DNA of 64,000 nt, taken from positions 25,931,285 to 25,995,284 of the forward strand of contig CM055104.1 of the NCBI GenBank assembly GCA_029204225.1. Direction: 5' to 3'. Below the pieces are notes generated by a model, which was not told where the DNA came from, ran no database searches, and saw nothing but the letters and a program-made list of their open reading frames with translations. Made by a program: the position numbers and the translations under genes. How positions within the stretch are numbered: position 1 is the stretch's first letter; each line of letters starts with the position of its first letter. Positions 14,844-28,740 of this stretch are shown one piece after another. Source of the stretch: Diphasiastrum complanatum. Its lineage: Eukaryota > Streptophyta > Lycopodiopsida > Lycopodiales > Lycopodiaceae.

Positions 14844-16267
14844 AGAATGAGAGAAGAAGGATTGTTAAGATTAAAGGATCCACTTCTTTTATTGGTGTTT
14901 TGGAAATACTTGTCTTGCAATGTGGAAAGGCTAGGTCGTTTCAGAAGGCGTTCAATTTTTCGAATATTATCAGCATCCCCAAGGTTGGAAAGCAGCTTGG
15001 CATTAGGATCTTTGTATAACTCAATAGAGGCATCAAGCATGTATTGGTGGATGAACTTGAAAGTAAGGTGGGCTTTGATGACATCTCTAGCATACTTGTG
15101 CAACCAAGGGAAGAAAGCATTGACTTGGTTATGCAAAGATGCCCCAAGAACTTACTAAGGTTATTCATCATGAACCAGACTGCATGATCAAACCAGATAC
15201 CTGAAGAGCTGCTTGTTCATTTATCACCACAACGACACTTGAAGAAGGGTCTTTTCCAATTCCATTTACGGGCTTTGATGGAGATGCATACGATTAAAGC
15301 CAGTTTCAAAGTGTACTCTGACCCTAGCCCAGGTTTGCTCAGAAGAATAGCGAGAAGGTTCAAACTTATTCATTCGTATGATGGTATCAAAAGCAATAGG
15401 GGTCTTAAGAGAAGAGTTTCTATGCAGAGCGGCACATTTGCAGGTTTGTACTTCTTTGTACGTAAGGTGAGTAAGCAAGATCCAAAGTTCAACATGTATG
15501 GGTGCAAGGAAGTTCACATTGGGAGGGCTCCAAATTATAAGGGAGGCGAGAGCGGATTTGAATCCAATGGTATGGACGGGAACCATAGGGACTTGGAAGC
15601 TTTTGGATTGGCAAAACTCATGAGCAGTTTGGTCACCCATGTCACAGATTTCCTGGGAGAATTGCTCAAGCTGTGAAGCACTATCCTCATCAAGATCCTC
15701 AAGAAAGACTAGCGGGTGTGGAGACAAAGGTGCATCACGGGTAGGAGGAGTGGTAATATCGGAAGAAGCAATACCGTTTTCTTTTGCCAGACACTCAAAG
15801 ACTAACTTGATGTGTGTGTTAAAAACTTTTCTTCTTCCACCAAGTTTTTTGCAAATGAAGCAATATTACCAAAAAGGGCTTCCATAGTAGCAAGAGGATT
15901 TTTTCTCTTAACAAACTCAAGATAAATATTAACCCAATCCAAAGTGCTAAGAAGGTCGACAAGACATAAGACCCTATCTTCAAGCCCAACAGTGAGACAT
16001 GTAGCCCGATCAGTATTCCTAGTAAAACCACGTAAAGCAGCGGCCTTTTTAATGCAACATATCAAAGTCTGAACAAAATGGTTAGGAGGAGGAAGGGGCT
16101 CCCCATAACCTAAGACAACGACATCTTCAAACCAACCTGAGGACTAATCATAAAAAAGGACCTTTGTTAGTCAATGAATCATAAATAAAAAGTAAAGGTT
16201 TGAAGGATATCCAAGGATGCAGAGAGAGAGAGAGTTTAAAGCATTCACATACTTCCTCTTGCTTAAG
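14844..16267 (-). pseudogene. Element X interior, copy B
   Basis: Mirror counterpart of copy C. Read on the minus strand, blocks in order are a GYGEPLPPPNHFVQ segment, CCIKKAAALRGFTRNTDRA, EDLDEDSASQLEQFSQE, WSPPNVNFLAPIHVELW, TPIAFDTIIRMNKFEPS, then KRPFFKCRCGDK, FDHAVWFMMNN and, in a third frame, HNQVNAFFPWLHKYARD. One frameshift near 15,820 splits the first block. The C-terminal frame runs into the LTR-like repeat (ending DRWHSA). The product is unknown. Confidence 0.6.
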
Positions 16268-17835
16268 CAAGACCAAACCCTTTGAAACCTTTATTCATAA
16301 GCCAACAAGGTACAATATAGCTGAAAAAGTAAATACAGTACAGTAAATCACCATAAAGCAAGACTTATTTCAAGACATCCAGCTGGTACCTGCCACCATC
16401 CCACAACACAAAGCCACACGAGTTATCATGTGAGGAAGACAGGTGTCAACGCTGAATGTCAGTTGTTATCCATGTACAAAATAAGCATTGCTACTTAACA
16501 ACTTAGTTTTAGAGTGAAATAATAATAGTCCAATATTCCCATTCATTGGTGATTTTTAGTGATATGTTAAGTGGTTATATTACCGTATCAGGGGGAAAGC
16601 CATACTGATCAGTGTAACAAGCATTAGTCTATATCAATTATTAATTTGTAATACGTATCAAAATAGTGAAAGGACACTTGCTAGACATATAGGAATAGTT
16701 TGTTTGAGATGATTTTTAAAGTGAGCGAGGACACACATACGACGATATTAGGGCAAATCCATGCCATACTGACCCGTTGACCCACATGTGAGTTGTGTAA
16801 TGGTGTCAAAACCCCTTGAGCAGATCCGTGCTTTCCAAGGTGTACAAGCTCGATGACTAGTTGTAATTACTAGTATAAACTTGAAAGGGAAAATGCCGTA
16901 ATAAAACTTTTAAGAGCTGCTATTATCCAAAAATAATCGTGTAAGTAATAAGCGCGATGCAAAGAAAAAATAGAACATTGAAGGTATAGCAGAAGTAGTC
17001 ATGAAAGGTAGAATAATGTCTTTAACTCCGTCAAGGTGTTAAAAACAATTAAGCAAGCTTCATAACAGGCTCATACCTGGATGGTGTTGAAGCGTAATCC
17101 TGCAAAGATGCCATGATGTAATCACTCCTATTGTATTTTCATGCATTACCACGACAAGACTAAATTGATGAGTTTGATGCTATGAATGTCATACTTACTT
17201 TTAGTTCCAAATAGTCTTTAGTTACAGCCATAATAATATATCAAAGTACTATAGGGAATGGTGAAACCCTCATCGATTGAATAGGAGCGAAGTGTGAGAG
17301 TACATACCTGTGATTGGTGAAAGTTCTTAATGCTTATCGGAAGGTAAGATTATGGTCCTGATAATGTAGACTACATGTGTGTGTCAACGCATAGTTACAA
17401 CTACGTAAGGCATTTATAGCAATCATAGAGCTATCGTAGAAAGGATAGCAACACCACCAAATGAGTAGTAGTACTCTTAATCAAGAAGGTCAGTAAAAGT
17501 ATGAGCATTAGAATGATAGTAAGCACCATTCTATTGTAAACCATCATCTATATGAAAATATCCGTTGCGATGCACTGGTGGATTGGATACTAAGCTACCA
17601 AATGCGGTATAATCCAATATACAAGTAAGTTGATGACCATCGCTGGTTTTCCAGCATACAACTATATGATGGTTCATCGCTGGTTATCCAACAAGTATCT
17701 ATGTCAAACACATAGTGCAATGCAAATGTTACGTAGCTTATGAAGCAATACTGCTAACAGTATGCACTCAAGCGGAATGACGATGATCTAACGCTTTTTG
17801 TGTACACACTAGCATGCAAGACAACAATAGTCGTT
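16268..17835 (-). repeat. Element X LTR-like repeat 2
   Basis: Same family as repeats 1 and 3-6. In the reverse sense it starts near GACTTGCATG/GTCTTGCATG, has a central promoter-like region and ends with GAATAAAGGT and TTTGGTCTTG. The outer start lies in flanking sequence shared with 22,086. Confidence 0.7.
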
Positions 17836-18543
<708 letters not shown>

Positions 18544-18724
18544 CTAGATCAAGAAGTGATTTTGATGAAGCCAAGAAAAGATTTTGCAAGTAGGCAGGTG
18601 CTTGCAGCGGCCGATAATATAGTTGGTGTACGTGGTTCTGCTTGCATGCCTTTGCTGTACAAGACACACATAATGGGGAGGGTCTACTTATTACTAGCAC
18701 TAGTAGCGATCTTCAAAGTTGCTG

Positions 18725-19060
18725 ATGTCAAGGATCTTTCTACTACATTATAATTAGCTATTTGCAAGCAATCAATAATCACACAGATAATCAGAAAGAG
18801 AGATAACTCTACAACCCAAGAGAACACTTTCTAAACTGTATTCCCAAAAAGACTAATGAGTACATATATACATTATTTTGGGGGCACCACTGCATGGTGT
18901 TACGGTCCCCGTTACAAGACGCGTGTCCCGACTGTTCTCAGTATGTACCGTCAAACTGGCACACATGCGGATTGTTACATAAACAATAAAACTTGAAAAC
19001 ACTACTAAAACAGGAAATAGTCATGAAATTGTAAGAGAAACTTGAGCTTACTTATTCCCT
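18725..19060 (-). repeat. Copia LTR, family of 28,101-28,433
   Basis: Starts TGTCAAGGATCTT and matches 28,101-28,433 along its length (e.g. GACTAATGAGTACATATAT, GTACCGTCAAACT). A pyrimidine run, TTCCCTCCCTAAGCTT, borders it on the right and would be a polypurine tract on the minus strand, so this is the 3' LTR of a minus-strand element. Its first 110 bp also occur, inverted, at 21,089-21,200. Confidence 0.7.
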
Positions 19061-19480
19061 CCCTAAGCTTAACTCCTTGGATCCTGAATAAAATCTAGCA
19101 AGCTGCATAATACAACATGTTTTTCCCTTGACAAAGGCTTAGTCAAGATATCAGCCAACATATTGTCAGTCAGACAGTAACTTAATTTGACAATCTACTT
19201 TTTTCTAAATGAAATTGAACTTCGATGTGTTTAGTTCTAGAATGAGTTCGTGGGTTCAGAGATAGAGAGCAATACAGCTCTGATTGTCACAATAGAGTGA
19301 ATTGAGGGATCATAAGATTCTGAAGCAATCTTATGGGCCAGATGATTTCCTTCACTACAAAGGTAGCTACGACATATTCGAACTCTATGGAAGACAAATG
19401 AATGCATTTTTGCTTTCGACTATTCCATGAGATAGCATAGATAGCCAAAAGTGGATGTTGGTCTTTGATGTTGTCGATTG
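19061..19480 (-). pseudogene. Copia RNase H C-terminal remnant
   Basis: On the minus strand, scattered pieces of the copia pol end can be read: the segment complementary to the RNase H region (wild-type families read SWNSRKQ.. and the region after it) near 19,430-19,300, and the tail near 19,230-19,130 (HIEVQFHLEK-type). Stops and shifts are frequent. It lies between an LTR on the left and gag on the right; reverse transcriptase and integrase are missing, so an internal deletion joins gag to RNase H. Confidence 0.5.
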
Positions 19481-19512
19481 TGTTGTTGTGATTACTGGTC
19501 TGAATCAGTCTG

Positions 19513-20245
19513 CTAAGCTTTTGTCTTCTTGTGCTTTGAAGATTTTTTCTTCTTGAACTGTTGTTTATTCGAATAGAGGACGACTGCCTTTGTATTCGAC
19601 ATAGATAAGCTTTTTCTTCTTATTTCTTCCTGCAATAAACTTGATGTCAACTTTTGCAAAGACAGGTTAGGAGCATTGCTCAAGAGCAATACTAAGTTTT
19701 TGTAAGAGGGAGGAAGACTGGACAAAAGAGACATGTTAGCATCTTCGTCCGATACTGGCGAACCTACTGCAGCTAGCTGATTTAGCAGCTGTTTGAATTC
19801 AAATGATCAGTGATTGAGGTTCTTTCACTTATTTTGAGTGACGAAAACTTCTTTCTCAGAAAGAGACTAGTCGACACATTTATTGTTTCATATAGACCAG
19901 TAAGAATGTCCCAAGCTTCTTTGGAGCTGGAACAATTTGCTACATGAGTTATTTGTGAATCTTTAAGTTTCTGAGATACAATGGCAAGAGCTTTGCCATC
20001 CTTAGCTTCCCAAGCGGTCAGCATGTCAGGTTCAGCCGACTTGGCTATTGAACCATTGATGTATCCCCAGAGTTCTTTTCAATTGAGTATCATCTTCATT
20101 TTGAATCGCCACATGCGGAAGTCATCATCGTTGAACTTATTGATTAAGTGGATTTATGAAGATGTACCTTCCATGATGAAATATCTAAGAAGTTGTAAAA
20201 TAGTCTTAAATACTAATAACAATTTGGAACGACGGCTCTGATATC
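19513..20245 (-). pseudogene. Copia gag (UBN2 type) fragment
   Basis: Minus-strand frames read AWEAKDGKALAIVSQKL, SSSKEAWDILTGLYET, then SLLSSLPPSYKNLVLLL and a lysine-rich tail, the order of the copia gag polypeptide (PF14223). The N-terminal MKMILN..-like segment is present near 20,100 in another frame. To the right, TGATATCAG at about 20,240 resembles the complement of the initiator-Met tRNA primer site, followed by TGTTGGGTTTC, an LTR start. The 394 bp from 19,879 to 20,272 recur at 26,717-27,110 in the same orientation. Confidence 0.7.
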
Positions 20246-20299
20246 AGTCTGTTGGGTTTCTACTATTTTGATTTCTCACAATTTCCAATGATTGATTAC

Positions 20300-21088
20300 A
20301 TCAGCCTCATATAACCATGGTCGACCCAATAGTATTATATGTAAGGATTGCTATAGGTTTAATTACTACAAAATTTAGCAAAAATAATTCCCCTTCATTT
20401 TTTACTTCAACATTGTTGAGTAGACTCAATAGCTTTCTCCTGGTCTGATCTGCTAGCCTAAGAACTTATTAGTAGGTGTGATATGAGTCAATCCAAGCTC
20501 ATGAGCAGTCTCTTCTGTAATGATATTCACTCTAGATCCTGAATCAACTAGCACATTAGAAATAATACATCCTTTTTTTGTAATTCGATTTTTGGAGTTG
20601 CTCGATCATCCATTTCCACCTTATTAATGTTCACTACAAGAAGTCTTGGTTTCCTCCTCCGTCTTCTCACTGATAATTCTTTTTTAACTACTTTTGATAG
20701 AAGACATTGTCTTCCAGAAGTTGTTTGAAACTTATGCTTGGTCGTAGATTACCAAGATCTTCTATTATATCATAACTTGCCCTTGATGACAAAGGTTTAT
20801 CGATTTTTGATCTTGTAAAAACCGTAGTATTCAAGGGTTCTTCTAATGTAACATTTTTCTTTGGTTTATTTAGCTCGTTTTTGAGAAGTTTTTCTACTTC
20901 TTGTGTTATATCCTGAGCAAAATATTTCTTGTCATTTATAGCGTAAACAAGATTGTCTTTTATATCTTCCTGAGTAATAGATTTATTGACTTTTTTTTTT
21001 AAGTCTATTTTTGTCCTTGGAGATTTCTTCTTTCTCTTTGGCGATTATGTTACGGGTCAAATTTGATTTTGTCGTTTCTGCTTAGTCT
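20300..21088 (-). pseudogene. Gypsy gag-protease fragment
   Basis: Minus-strand frames read ASYDIIEDLGNLRPSISF, then LLVVNINKVEMDDRA, then the retropepsin active site VLVDSGSRVNIITEETAHEL near 20,545-20,490 with the aspartate of DSGS intact. Retropepsin cleaves the element polyprotein. The first block carries one stop and there is a frameshift between blocks. No reverse transcriptase follows; the fragment abuts copia gag on the left and the palindrome arm on the right. Confidence 0.65.
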
Positions 21089-21377
21089 TTTAGAAAGTGT
21101 TCTCTTGAGTTGTGGAGTTATCTCTCTTTCTGATTATCTGTGTGACTATTGATTGCTTGCAAATAGCTAATTATAATGTAGTAGAAAGATCCTTGACATC
21201 AGCAACTTTGAAGATCGCTACTAGTGCTAGTAATAAGCAGACCCTCCCCATTATGTGTGTCTTGTACATCAAAGGCTTGCAAGTAGAACCACGTACACCA
21301 ACTATATTATCGGCTGCAAGCACCTGCCTACTTGCAAAATCTTTTCTTGGCTTCATCAAAATCACTTCTTGATCTAG

Positions 21378-22085
<708 letters not shown>

Positions 22086-23748
22086 CGACTATTGTTGTCT
22101 TGCATGCTAGTGTGTACACAAAAAGCGTTGACAAACAGCCGTCAGATCATTGTCATTCCGCTTGAGTGCATACTGTTAGCATATTGCTTCATAAGCTACG
22201 TAACATTTGCATTGCACTATGTGTTTGACATAGATACTTGCTAGATAACCGACGATGAACCATCATATAGTTGTATGCTGGAAAACCAGCGATGGTCATC
22301 AACTTACTTGTATATTGAATTATACCGCATTTGGTAGCTTAGTATCCAATCCACCAGTGCTTCGCAACGGATATTTTCATATAGATGATGGTTTACGATA
22401 GAATGGTGCTTACTATCATGCTACTGCTCCTACTTTTACTGACCTTCTTGATTAAGAGTACTACTACTCATTTGGTGGTGTTGCTATCCTTTCTACGATA
22501 GCTCTATGATTGCTATAAATACCTTACGTAGTTGTAACTATGCGTTGACACACACATGTAGTCTACATTATCAGGACCATAATCTTACCTTTCGATAAGC
22601 ATTAAGAACTTTCACCAATCACAGGTATGTACTCTCACACTTCGCTCCTATTCAATCGATGAGGGTTCCACCAATCCCTATTGTACTTTGATATATTATT
22701 ATGGTTGAAACTAAAAACTGTTTGGCATTGAAAGTAAGTATGACATTCGTAGCTTCAAACTCATCAATTTAGTCTTGTTGTGGTAATGCATGAAGATACA
22801 ATAGGAGTGATTACATCATGGCATCTTTGTAGGATTACGCTTCCAACACCATCCAGGTATGAGCCTGTTCTGAAGCTTGCTTAATTGTTTTTAACACCTC
22901 GATGAAGTTAAAGACATTATTCTACCTTTCATGACTACTTCTGCTATACCTTCAATGTTCTATTTTTTCTTTGCATCGCGCTTATTACTTACACGATTAT
23001 TTTTGGATAACCATTAAATTAACCCATGACAGGTTATCATTACGATATTTGGCCCATAAAGCCAAAAATTCTTTTTTTTTTTTTAAGAAAACATAGCAGC
23101 TCTTAAAAGTTTTATTACGGCATTTTCCCTTTCAAGTTTATACTAGTAATTACAACTAGTCATCGAGCTTGTACACCCTTGGAAAGCACGGATCTGCTCA
23201 AGGGGTTTTGACACCATTACACAACTCACATGTGGGTCAACGGGTTAGTATGGCATGGATTTGCCCTAATATTGTTGTACGTGTGTGCTCGCACACTCTA
23301 AAAATCGTTTCAAACAAACTATTCATACATGTCTAGCAAGTGTCCTTTCACTGTTTTGATACATATTACAAATTAATAATTGATATAGACTAATGCTTGT
23401 TACACTGATCAGTATGGCTTTCGCCCTAATACGGTAATATAACGGCTTAACATATCGCTAAAAATCACCAATGAATGGGAATATTGGACTATTATTATTT
23501 CACTCTAAAACTAAGTTGTTAAGTAGCAATGTTTATTTTTTACATGGATAACAACTGACATTCAGCGTTGACACCTGTCTTCCTCACATACTAACTCGTG
23601 TGGCTTTGTGTTGTGGGATGGTGGCAGATACCAGCTGGATGTCTTGAAATAAGTCTTGCTTTATGGTGATTTATTGTATTGTATTTACTTTTCAGCTATA
23701 TTGTACCTTGTTGGCTTATGAATAAAGGTCTCAAAGGGTTTGGTCTTG
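22086..23748 (+). repeat. Element X LTR-like repeat 3
   Basis: About 1.66 kb. It starts near CGACTATTGTTGTCTTGCATG, has the TATA-box candidate TATAAATACC near 22,515, and ends with GAATAAAGG and TTTGGTCTTG near 23,748. Direct repeat of 25,166-26,716, which brackets interior C. TG..CA termini and a primer-binding site were not found. Confidence 0.7.
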
Positions 23749-25165
23749 CTTAAGCAAGAGGAAGTATGTGAATGCTTTAAACTCTCTCTCTGCATCCTTG
23801 GGTATCCTTCAAACCTTTACTTTTAATTTATGATTCATCGACTAACAAAGGTCCTTTTTTATGATCAGTCCTCAAGTTGGTTTGAAGATGTCGTTGTCTT
23901 AGGTTAGGGGGAGCCCCTTCCTCCTCCTAACCATTTTGTTCAGACTTTGATATGTTGCATGAAAAAGGCCGCTGCTTTACGTGGTTTTACTAAGAATACT
24001 GATCGGGCTACATGTCTCACTGTTGGGCTTGAAGATAGGGTCTTATGTTTTGTCGATCTTCTTAGCACTTTGGATTGGGTTAATATTTATCTTGAGTTTG
24101 TTAAAAAAAATCCTCTTGCTACTATGGAAGCCCTTTTTGGTAATATTGCTTCATTTGCAAAAATCTTGGTGGAAGAAGAAAAGTTTTTTAACACACACAT
24201 CAGGTTAGTCTTTGAGTGTCTGGCAAAGGAAAACGATATTGCTTCTTCCGATATTACCACTCCTCCTACCCGTGATGCACCTTTGTCTCCACACCCGCTA
24301 GTCTTGCTTGAGGATCTTGATGAGGATAAAGCTTCACAGCTTGAGCAATTCTCCCAGGAAATCTATGACATCGGTGACCAATCTGCTCATGAGTTTTGCC
24401 AATCCAAAAGCTGGCAAGTCCCTATGGTTCCCGTCCATACCATTGGATTCAGGTCCGCTCTCGCCTCCCTTATAATTTGGAGCCCTCCCAATGTGAACTT
24501 CCTTGCACCCATACATGTTGAACTTTGGATCTTGCTTACTCACCTTACGTACAAAGAAGTACAAACCTGCAAATGTGCCGCTCTGCATAGAAACTCTTCT
24601 CTTAAAACCCCTATTGCTTTTGATACCATCATACGAATGAATAAGTTTGAACCTTCTCGCTATTCTTCCAAGCAAACCTGGGCCAGGGTCAGAGGACACT
24701 TTGAAACTGGCTTTAATCGTATGCATCTCCATCAAAGCCCGTAAATGGAATTGGAAAAGACCCTTCTTCAAGTGTCGTTGTGGTGATAAATGAAAAAGCA
24801 GCTCTTAAGGTATCTGGTTTGATCATGCAGTTTGGTTCATGATGAATAACCTTACTAAGTTCTTGGGGCATCTTTGCATAACCAAGTCAATGCTTTCTTC
24901 CTTTGGTTGCACAAGTATGCTAGAGATGTCGTAAAAGCCCACCTTACTTTCAAGTTCTTCCACCAATACATGCTTGATGTCTCTATTGAGTTATACAAAG
25001 ATCCTAATGCCAGGCTGCTTTCCAACCTTTGGGATGTTGATAATATTCGGGAAATTGAACGCCTTTTGAAATGACCTAGCCTTTCCACATTGCAAGACAA
25101 GTATTTCCAAAACACCAATAAAAGAAGTGGATCCTTTAATCTTAACAATCCTTCCTCTCATTTTA
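23749..25165 (+). pseudogene. Element X interior, copy C, longest open frame
   Basis: Open from 23,909 to 24,744 (about 278 codons), extending upstream past one stop (TAG at 23,906 where other copies have a tyrosine codon). Blocks: CCMKKAAALRGFTKNTDRA, LSTLDWVNIYLEFV, a DLDEDKASQLEQ acidic stretch, WSPPNVNFLAPIHVELW, TPIAFDTIIRMNKFEPS. A second block in another frame holds the cysteine cluster FFKCRCGDK and FDHAVWFMMNN, and a third holds HNQVNAFFLWLHKYARD and RLLSNLWDVDNIREIERLL. No known family was recognised. The two internal frame changes are shared by all copies, so the element multiplied after the frame was broken. It is not a host gene, since it recurs four times. Confidence 0.65.
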
Positions 25166-26716
25166 GCGACTATCGCTGACTTGCATGCTAGTGTGTATAC
25201 AAAAAGCATTGAGAAACATTCGTCCGATCACTGGCATTCTGCTTGAGTGCATATTGTTGTTAGCAGTATTGCTTCATAAACTACGTAACATTTGCATTGC
25301 ACTATGTGTTTGACGTAGATACTTGCTGGATAACCAGCAATGAACCATCATACAGTTGTATGCTGAAAAACCAGCGATGGACCCTGTCATCAACTTACTT
25401 GTATATTGGATTATACCGCATTTGGTAGCTTAGTATCCAATCCACCAGTGCTTCGCAACAGATATTTTCAATAGATGATGGTTTACAATAGAATGGTGCT
25501 TACTATCATGCTATTGCTCATGCTTTTACTGACCTTCTTGATTAAGAGTACTACTACTCATTTGGTGGTGTTGCTATCCTTTCTACGATAGCTCTATGAT
25601 TGCTATAAATACCTTACGTAGTTGTAACTATGCTTTGACACACACATGTAGTCTACATTATCACGACCATCTCTTATCTTTCGATAAGCATTAAGAACTT
25701 TCACAAATCACAGGTATGTACTCTCACACTTCGCTCCTATTCAATCGATGAGGATTCCACCATTCCCTATTGTACTTTGATATATTATTATGGTTGAAAC
25801 TAAAAACTGTTTGGCATTGAAAGTAAGTATGACATTTGTAGCTTCAAACTCGTCAATTTAGTCACGTTGTGGTAATGCTTGAAGATACAATATTAGCGAT
25901 TACATCATGGCATCTTCGCAGGATTACGCTTCCAACACCATCCAAGTATGAGCCTGTTTACTTGCACGATTATTTTTGGATAACCCTTAAATTAACCCAT
26001 GACATGTTATCATTACGATTTTTGGCCCATAAGGCCAAAATTTCTTTCCTTTTTTTAAAGAAAACATAGCAGCTCTTAAAAGTTTTATTACGGTGTTTTC
26101 CCTTTCAAGTTTATACTAGTAATTAAAACTAGTCATCGAGCTTGTACACCCTTGGAAAGCACGGATCTGCTCAAGGGATTTTGACACCATTACACGACTC
26201 ACACGTGGGTCAATGGATTAGTATGGCATCGATTTGCCCTAATATCGTCGTACGTGTGTCCTTGCTCACTTTAAAAAATATTTCAAAAATACTATTCGTA
26301 CATGTTTAGCAAGTGTCCTTTCACTATTTTGATACGTATACGACTAATGCATGTTACACTGATCAGTATGCCTTTCGCCTTGATACGGTAATATGATGGC
26401 TTAACCTATCGTTAAAAATCACCAATGAATGGGAAGATTGGAGTATTATTATTTCATTCTACAACTAAGTTGTTAAGTAGCAATGCTTATTTTGTACATC
26501 AATAACAACTGACATATAACAACTGACATTCAGCGTTGACACCTATATTCCCCACACACTAACTCGCGTGGTTTTGTGTTGTGGGATGCTGGCAAGTACC
26601 AGCTGGATGTCTCGAAATGAGTCTTTCTTTATGGTGTTTTACTCTATTGTATTTACGTTTCAGCTATATTGTACCTTGTTGGCTTATGAATAAAGGTTTC
26701 AAAGGGTTTGGTCTTG
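25166..26716 (+). repeat. Element X LTR-like repeat 4
   Basis: Direct repeat of 22,086-23,748 and palindromic partner of 13,328-14,843. TATAAATACC lies near 25,605 and GAATAAAGG near 26,690. It stops at TTTGGTCTTG, where copia gag begins. Confidence 0.75.
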
Positions 26717-27110
26717 TTTATTGTTTCATATAGACGACTAAGAATGTCCCAAGCTTCTTTGGAGCTAGAACAATTTGCTACATGAGTTATTTGTGAATCT
26801 TTAAGTTTTTGAGATACAATGGCAAGAGTTTTGCCATCCTTAGCTTCCCAAGCGGTCAGCATGTCAGGTTCAGCTGACTTGGCTATTGAACCATTGATGT
26901 ATCCCCAGAGTTTTTTTCAATTGAGTATCATCTTCATTTTGAATCGCAACATGCGGAAGTCATCATCATTGAACTTATTGATTAAGTGGATTTATGAAGA
27001 TGTACCTTCCATGATGAAATATCTAAGAAGTTGTAAAATAGTCTTGAATACTATTAACAGTTTGGAACGACGGCTCTGATATCAGTCTGTTGGGTTTCTA
27101 CTATTTTGAT
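26717..27110 (-). pseudogene. Copia gag fragment, second copy
   Basis: Same extent (394 bp), orientation and near-identical sequence as 19,879-20,272, including AWEAKDGKTLAIVSQKL and SSSKEAWDILSRLYET. Both copies stop at the same base (ACTATTTTGAT). Confidence 0.75.
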
Positions 27111-27118
27111 ACCAGCTT

Positions 27119-27840
27119 GTTGGGTTTCTTTGTATGGATGCAGAATGATTAGAGAGAACTCAACATGCAAATTATAATAGGATCTTTACCAAACTATAGA
27201 TTCAGACTATAACTTAGATCGACAGGAGGAATATCTTGTCGGTGTCAAAGACAACCATGAAGGGAGCGAAAATAGTTAGGCATCTAAGACAACCATGCTT
27301 CCTTCGAGATTAGATATTCTGAGTGAGTCGTGGAATGAGTATCAGTGAATGAAAGAGAAATTATCATAAAGCATTCACAGTGGAACACACATGAGAAAAT
27401 AGAGAATCTGAATTAAGCTGTTGTGAATACAACAATGAGATCACGATCTTGTGCCCGAGAATGGCTCACAGTAATAGCGCACAATGTGCTGTGATCTTAC
27501 TAAGCTAGTTACGGATTGAATACTATCTCTAATTCTTGAATTACTTTCACTCTCTCTAAAATCTCTGATCCTATGAAATCAGATAATTCTGACACAATGT
27601 AGTTGACAAAGGAACTCTGAATCACGCTTCCACTAAGTTGAATCTGATTACATTCATTCATGTAATTATCTCACTTACATCATGTGTCATGGTGTGGTGC
27701 CGTTATGTATATATACATGCAACAATTATAACAACTGTGTGGGCAGTGAGCGCTCTGGCTAGACTATTGAAATATCATTAATAGCTTTCCAGCGATCTAC
27801 CTCAGGGTCATTTCTGGCTTTACAATTGTCAAAACGGTGT
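27119..27840 (-). repeat. Copia LTR-like sequence
   Basis: GATACCAGC before TGTTGGGTTTCTTTG at 27,119 looks like the complement of a Met-tRNA primer site next to an LTR end, so this would be a 5' LTR on the minus strand. A TATATATAC block lies near 27,705. The right end is not defined. Confidence 0.45.
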
Positions 27841-28100
27841 CCCACCGACAAAATTATGAGGATTTTTTCACACCTGTCTCGGTTTTCTTGGTTTTTTAAA
27901 GTAAAAAACCACAGCTTTAAAGTGCTCCAGTCACAGCCTATTCACCTGTCCTCTGTTCTTGTGAATTGATATGAACTCTAAAACCAATTTGGCAATCCAT
28001 GTGCCTCAATCAGTTTCTCATGCCCTTTGGTTGCTTTATCAACCATAGGACTCGGCTTTCAGCTAACCCCTTATTGCACCTCTCACAGGCTCCGATACCA

Positions 28101-28433
28101 TGTCAAGGATCTTCCTAGCAGTATAGTTAGCTATTTGCAAGCAATCACGAGTCACACAGATTCAGAAAGAGAGATCACTCCACAACCCAAGAGAATACTT
28201 TCTGAACTGTATTCACAAAAAGACTAATGAGTACATATATAGAATATTATTTTGGGCGGCACCACAGCATGGTGTTCCGGTCCCCGTTATGGGACGCGTG
28301 TCCAAACTCTCTTCAGTATGTACCGTCAAACTAGCACACATGCGGACTGTTATACAAATAGTAAAAACTTGAAAGCACTGCTAAAAAAAAGTCATGGAAC
28401 TGTAAGAGAAACTTAGGATTACTCATTCTAACA
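28101..28433 (-). repeat. Copia LTR close to the PPR promoter
   Basis: Starts TGTCAAGGATC and ends TCTAACA (TG..CA), 333 bp, and matches 18,725-19,060. GGCTCCGATACCA just before it is the complement of TGGTATCGGAGCC, a Met-tRNA primer site, so it is a 5' LTR of a minus-strand element whose interior is lost or diverged. It ends 307 bp before the PPR start codon. Confidence 0.75.
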
Positions 28434-28740
28434 GCTGCTCCTCTAAAGGTTAGAACTCGAGGTGAAGGAGTATTGGTGAGGGAGCCCAACATGGAGGCAT
28501 TGCTTGCTTCCAAGCAAGCTCCATATCCGTTGGAATGACCTGATTGTGCTGAGATCAGCCTTCTGGATGCGGCCGATTGGTTCCCAGCCCCAGCCGCGTT
28601 GAGACTTACCCCCTTCCCCATGTGAAACCACCCTAAGTTGCATAAAAGGTATCCTGAGAAAATTGCGAAGAGATAGAATGAAGAGATTTGAGGAACTCCT
28701 CGTGTTGCAGCAGCAACAGGTGTAGTAGTTGTTTGTAGCT
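28434..28740 (+). promoter_or_regulatory. Promoter and 5' leader of the PPR gene
   Basis: The 307 bp between the copia LTR and the ATG must hold the proximal promoter unless transcription starts in the LTR. A TATA-like GCATAAAAGG lies near 28,638. Position and sequence are the only evidence. Confidence 0.4.

Noticed and set aside
23947-24744. The 265-codon frame as a single-copy host gene
   Set aside because: It recurs with the same breaks in four places inside a dispersed repeat, so it belongs to element X.
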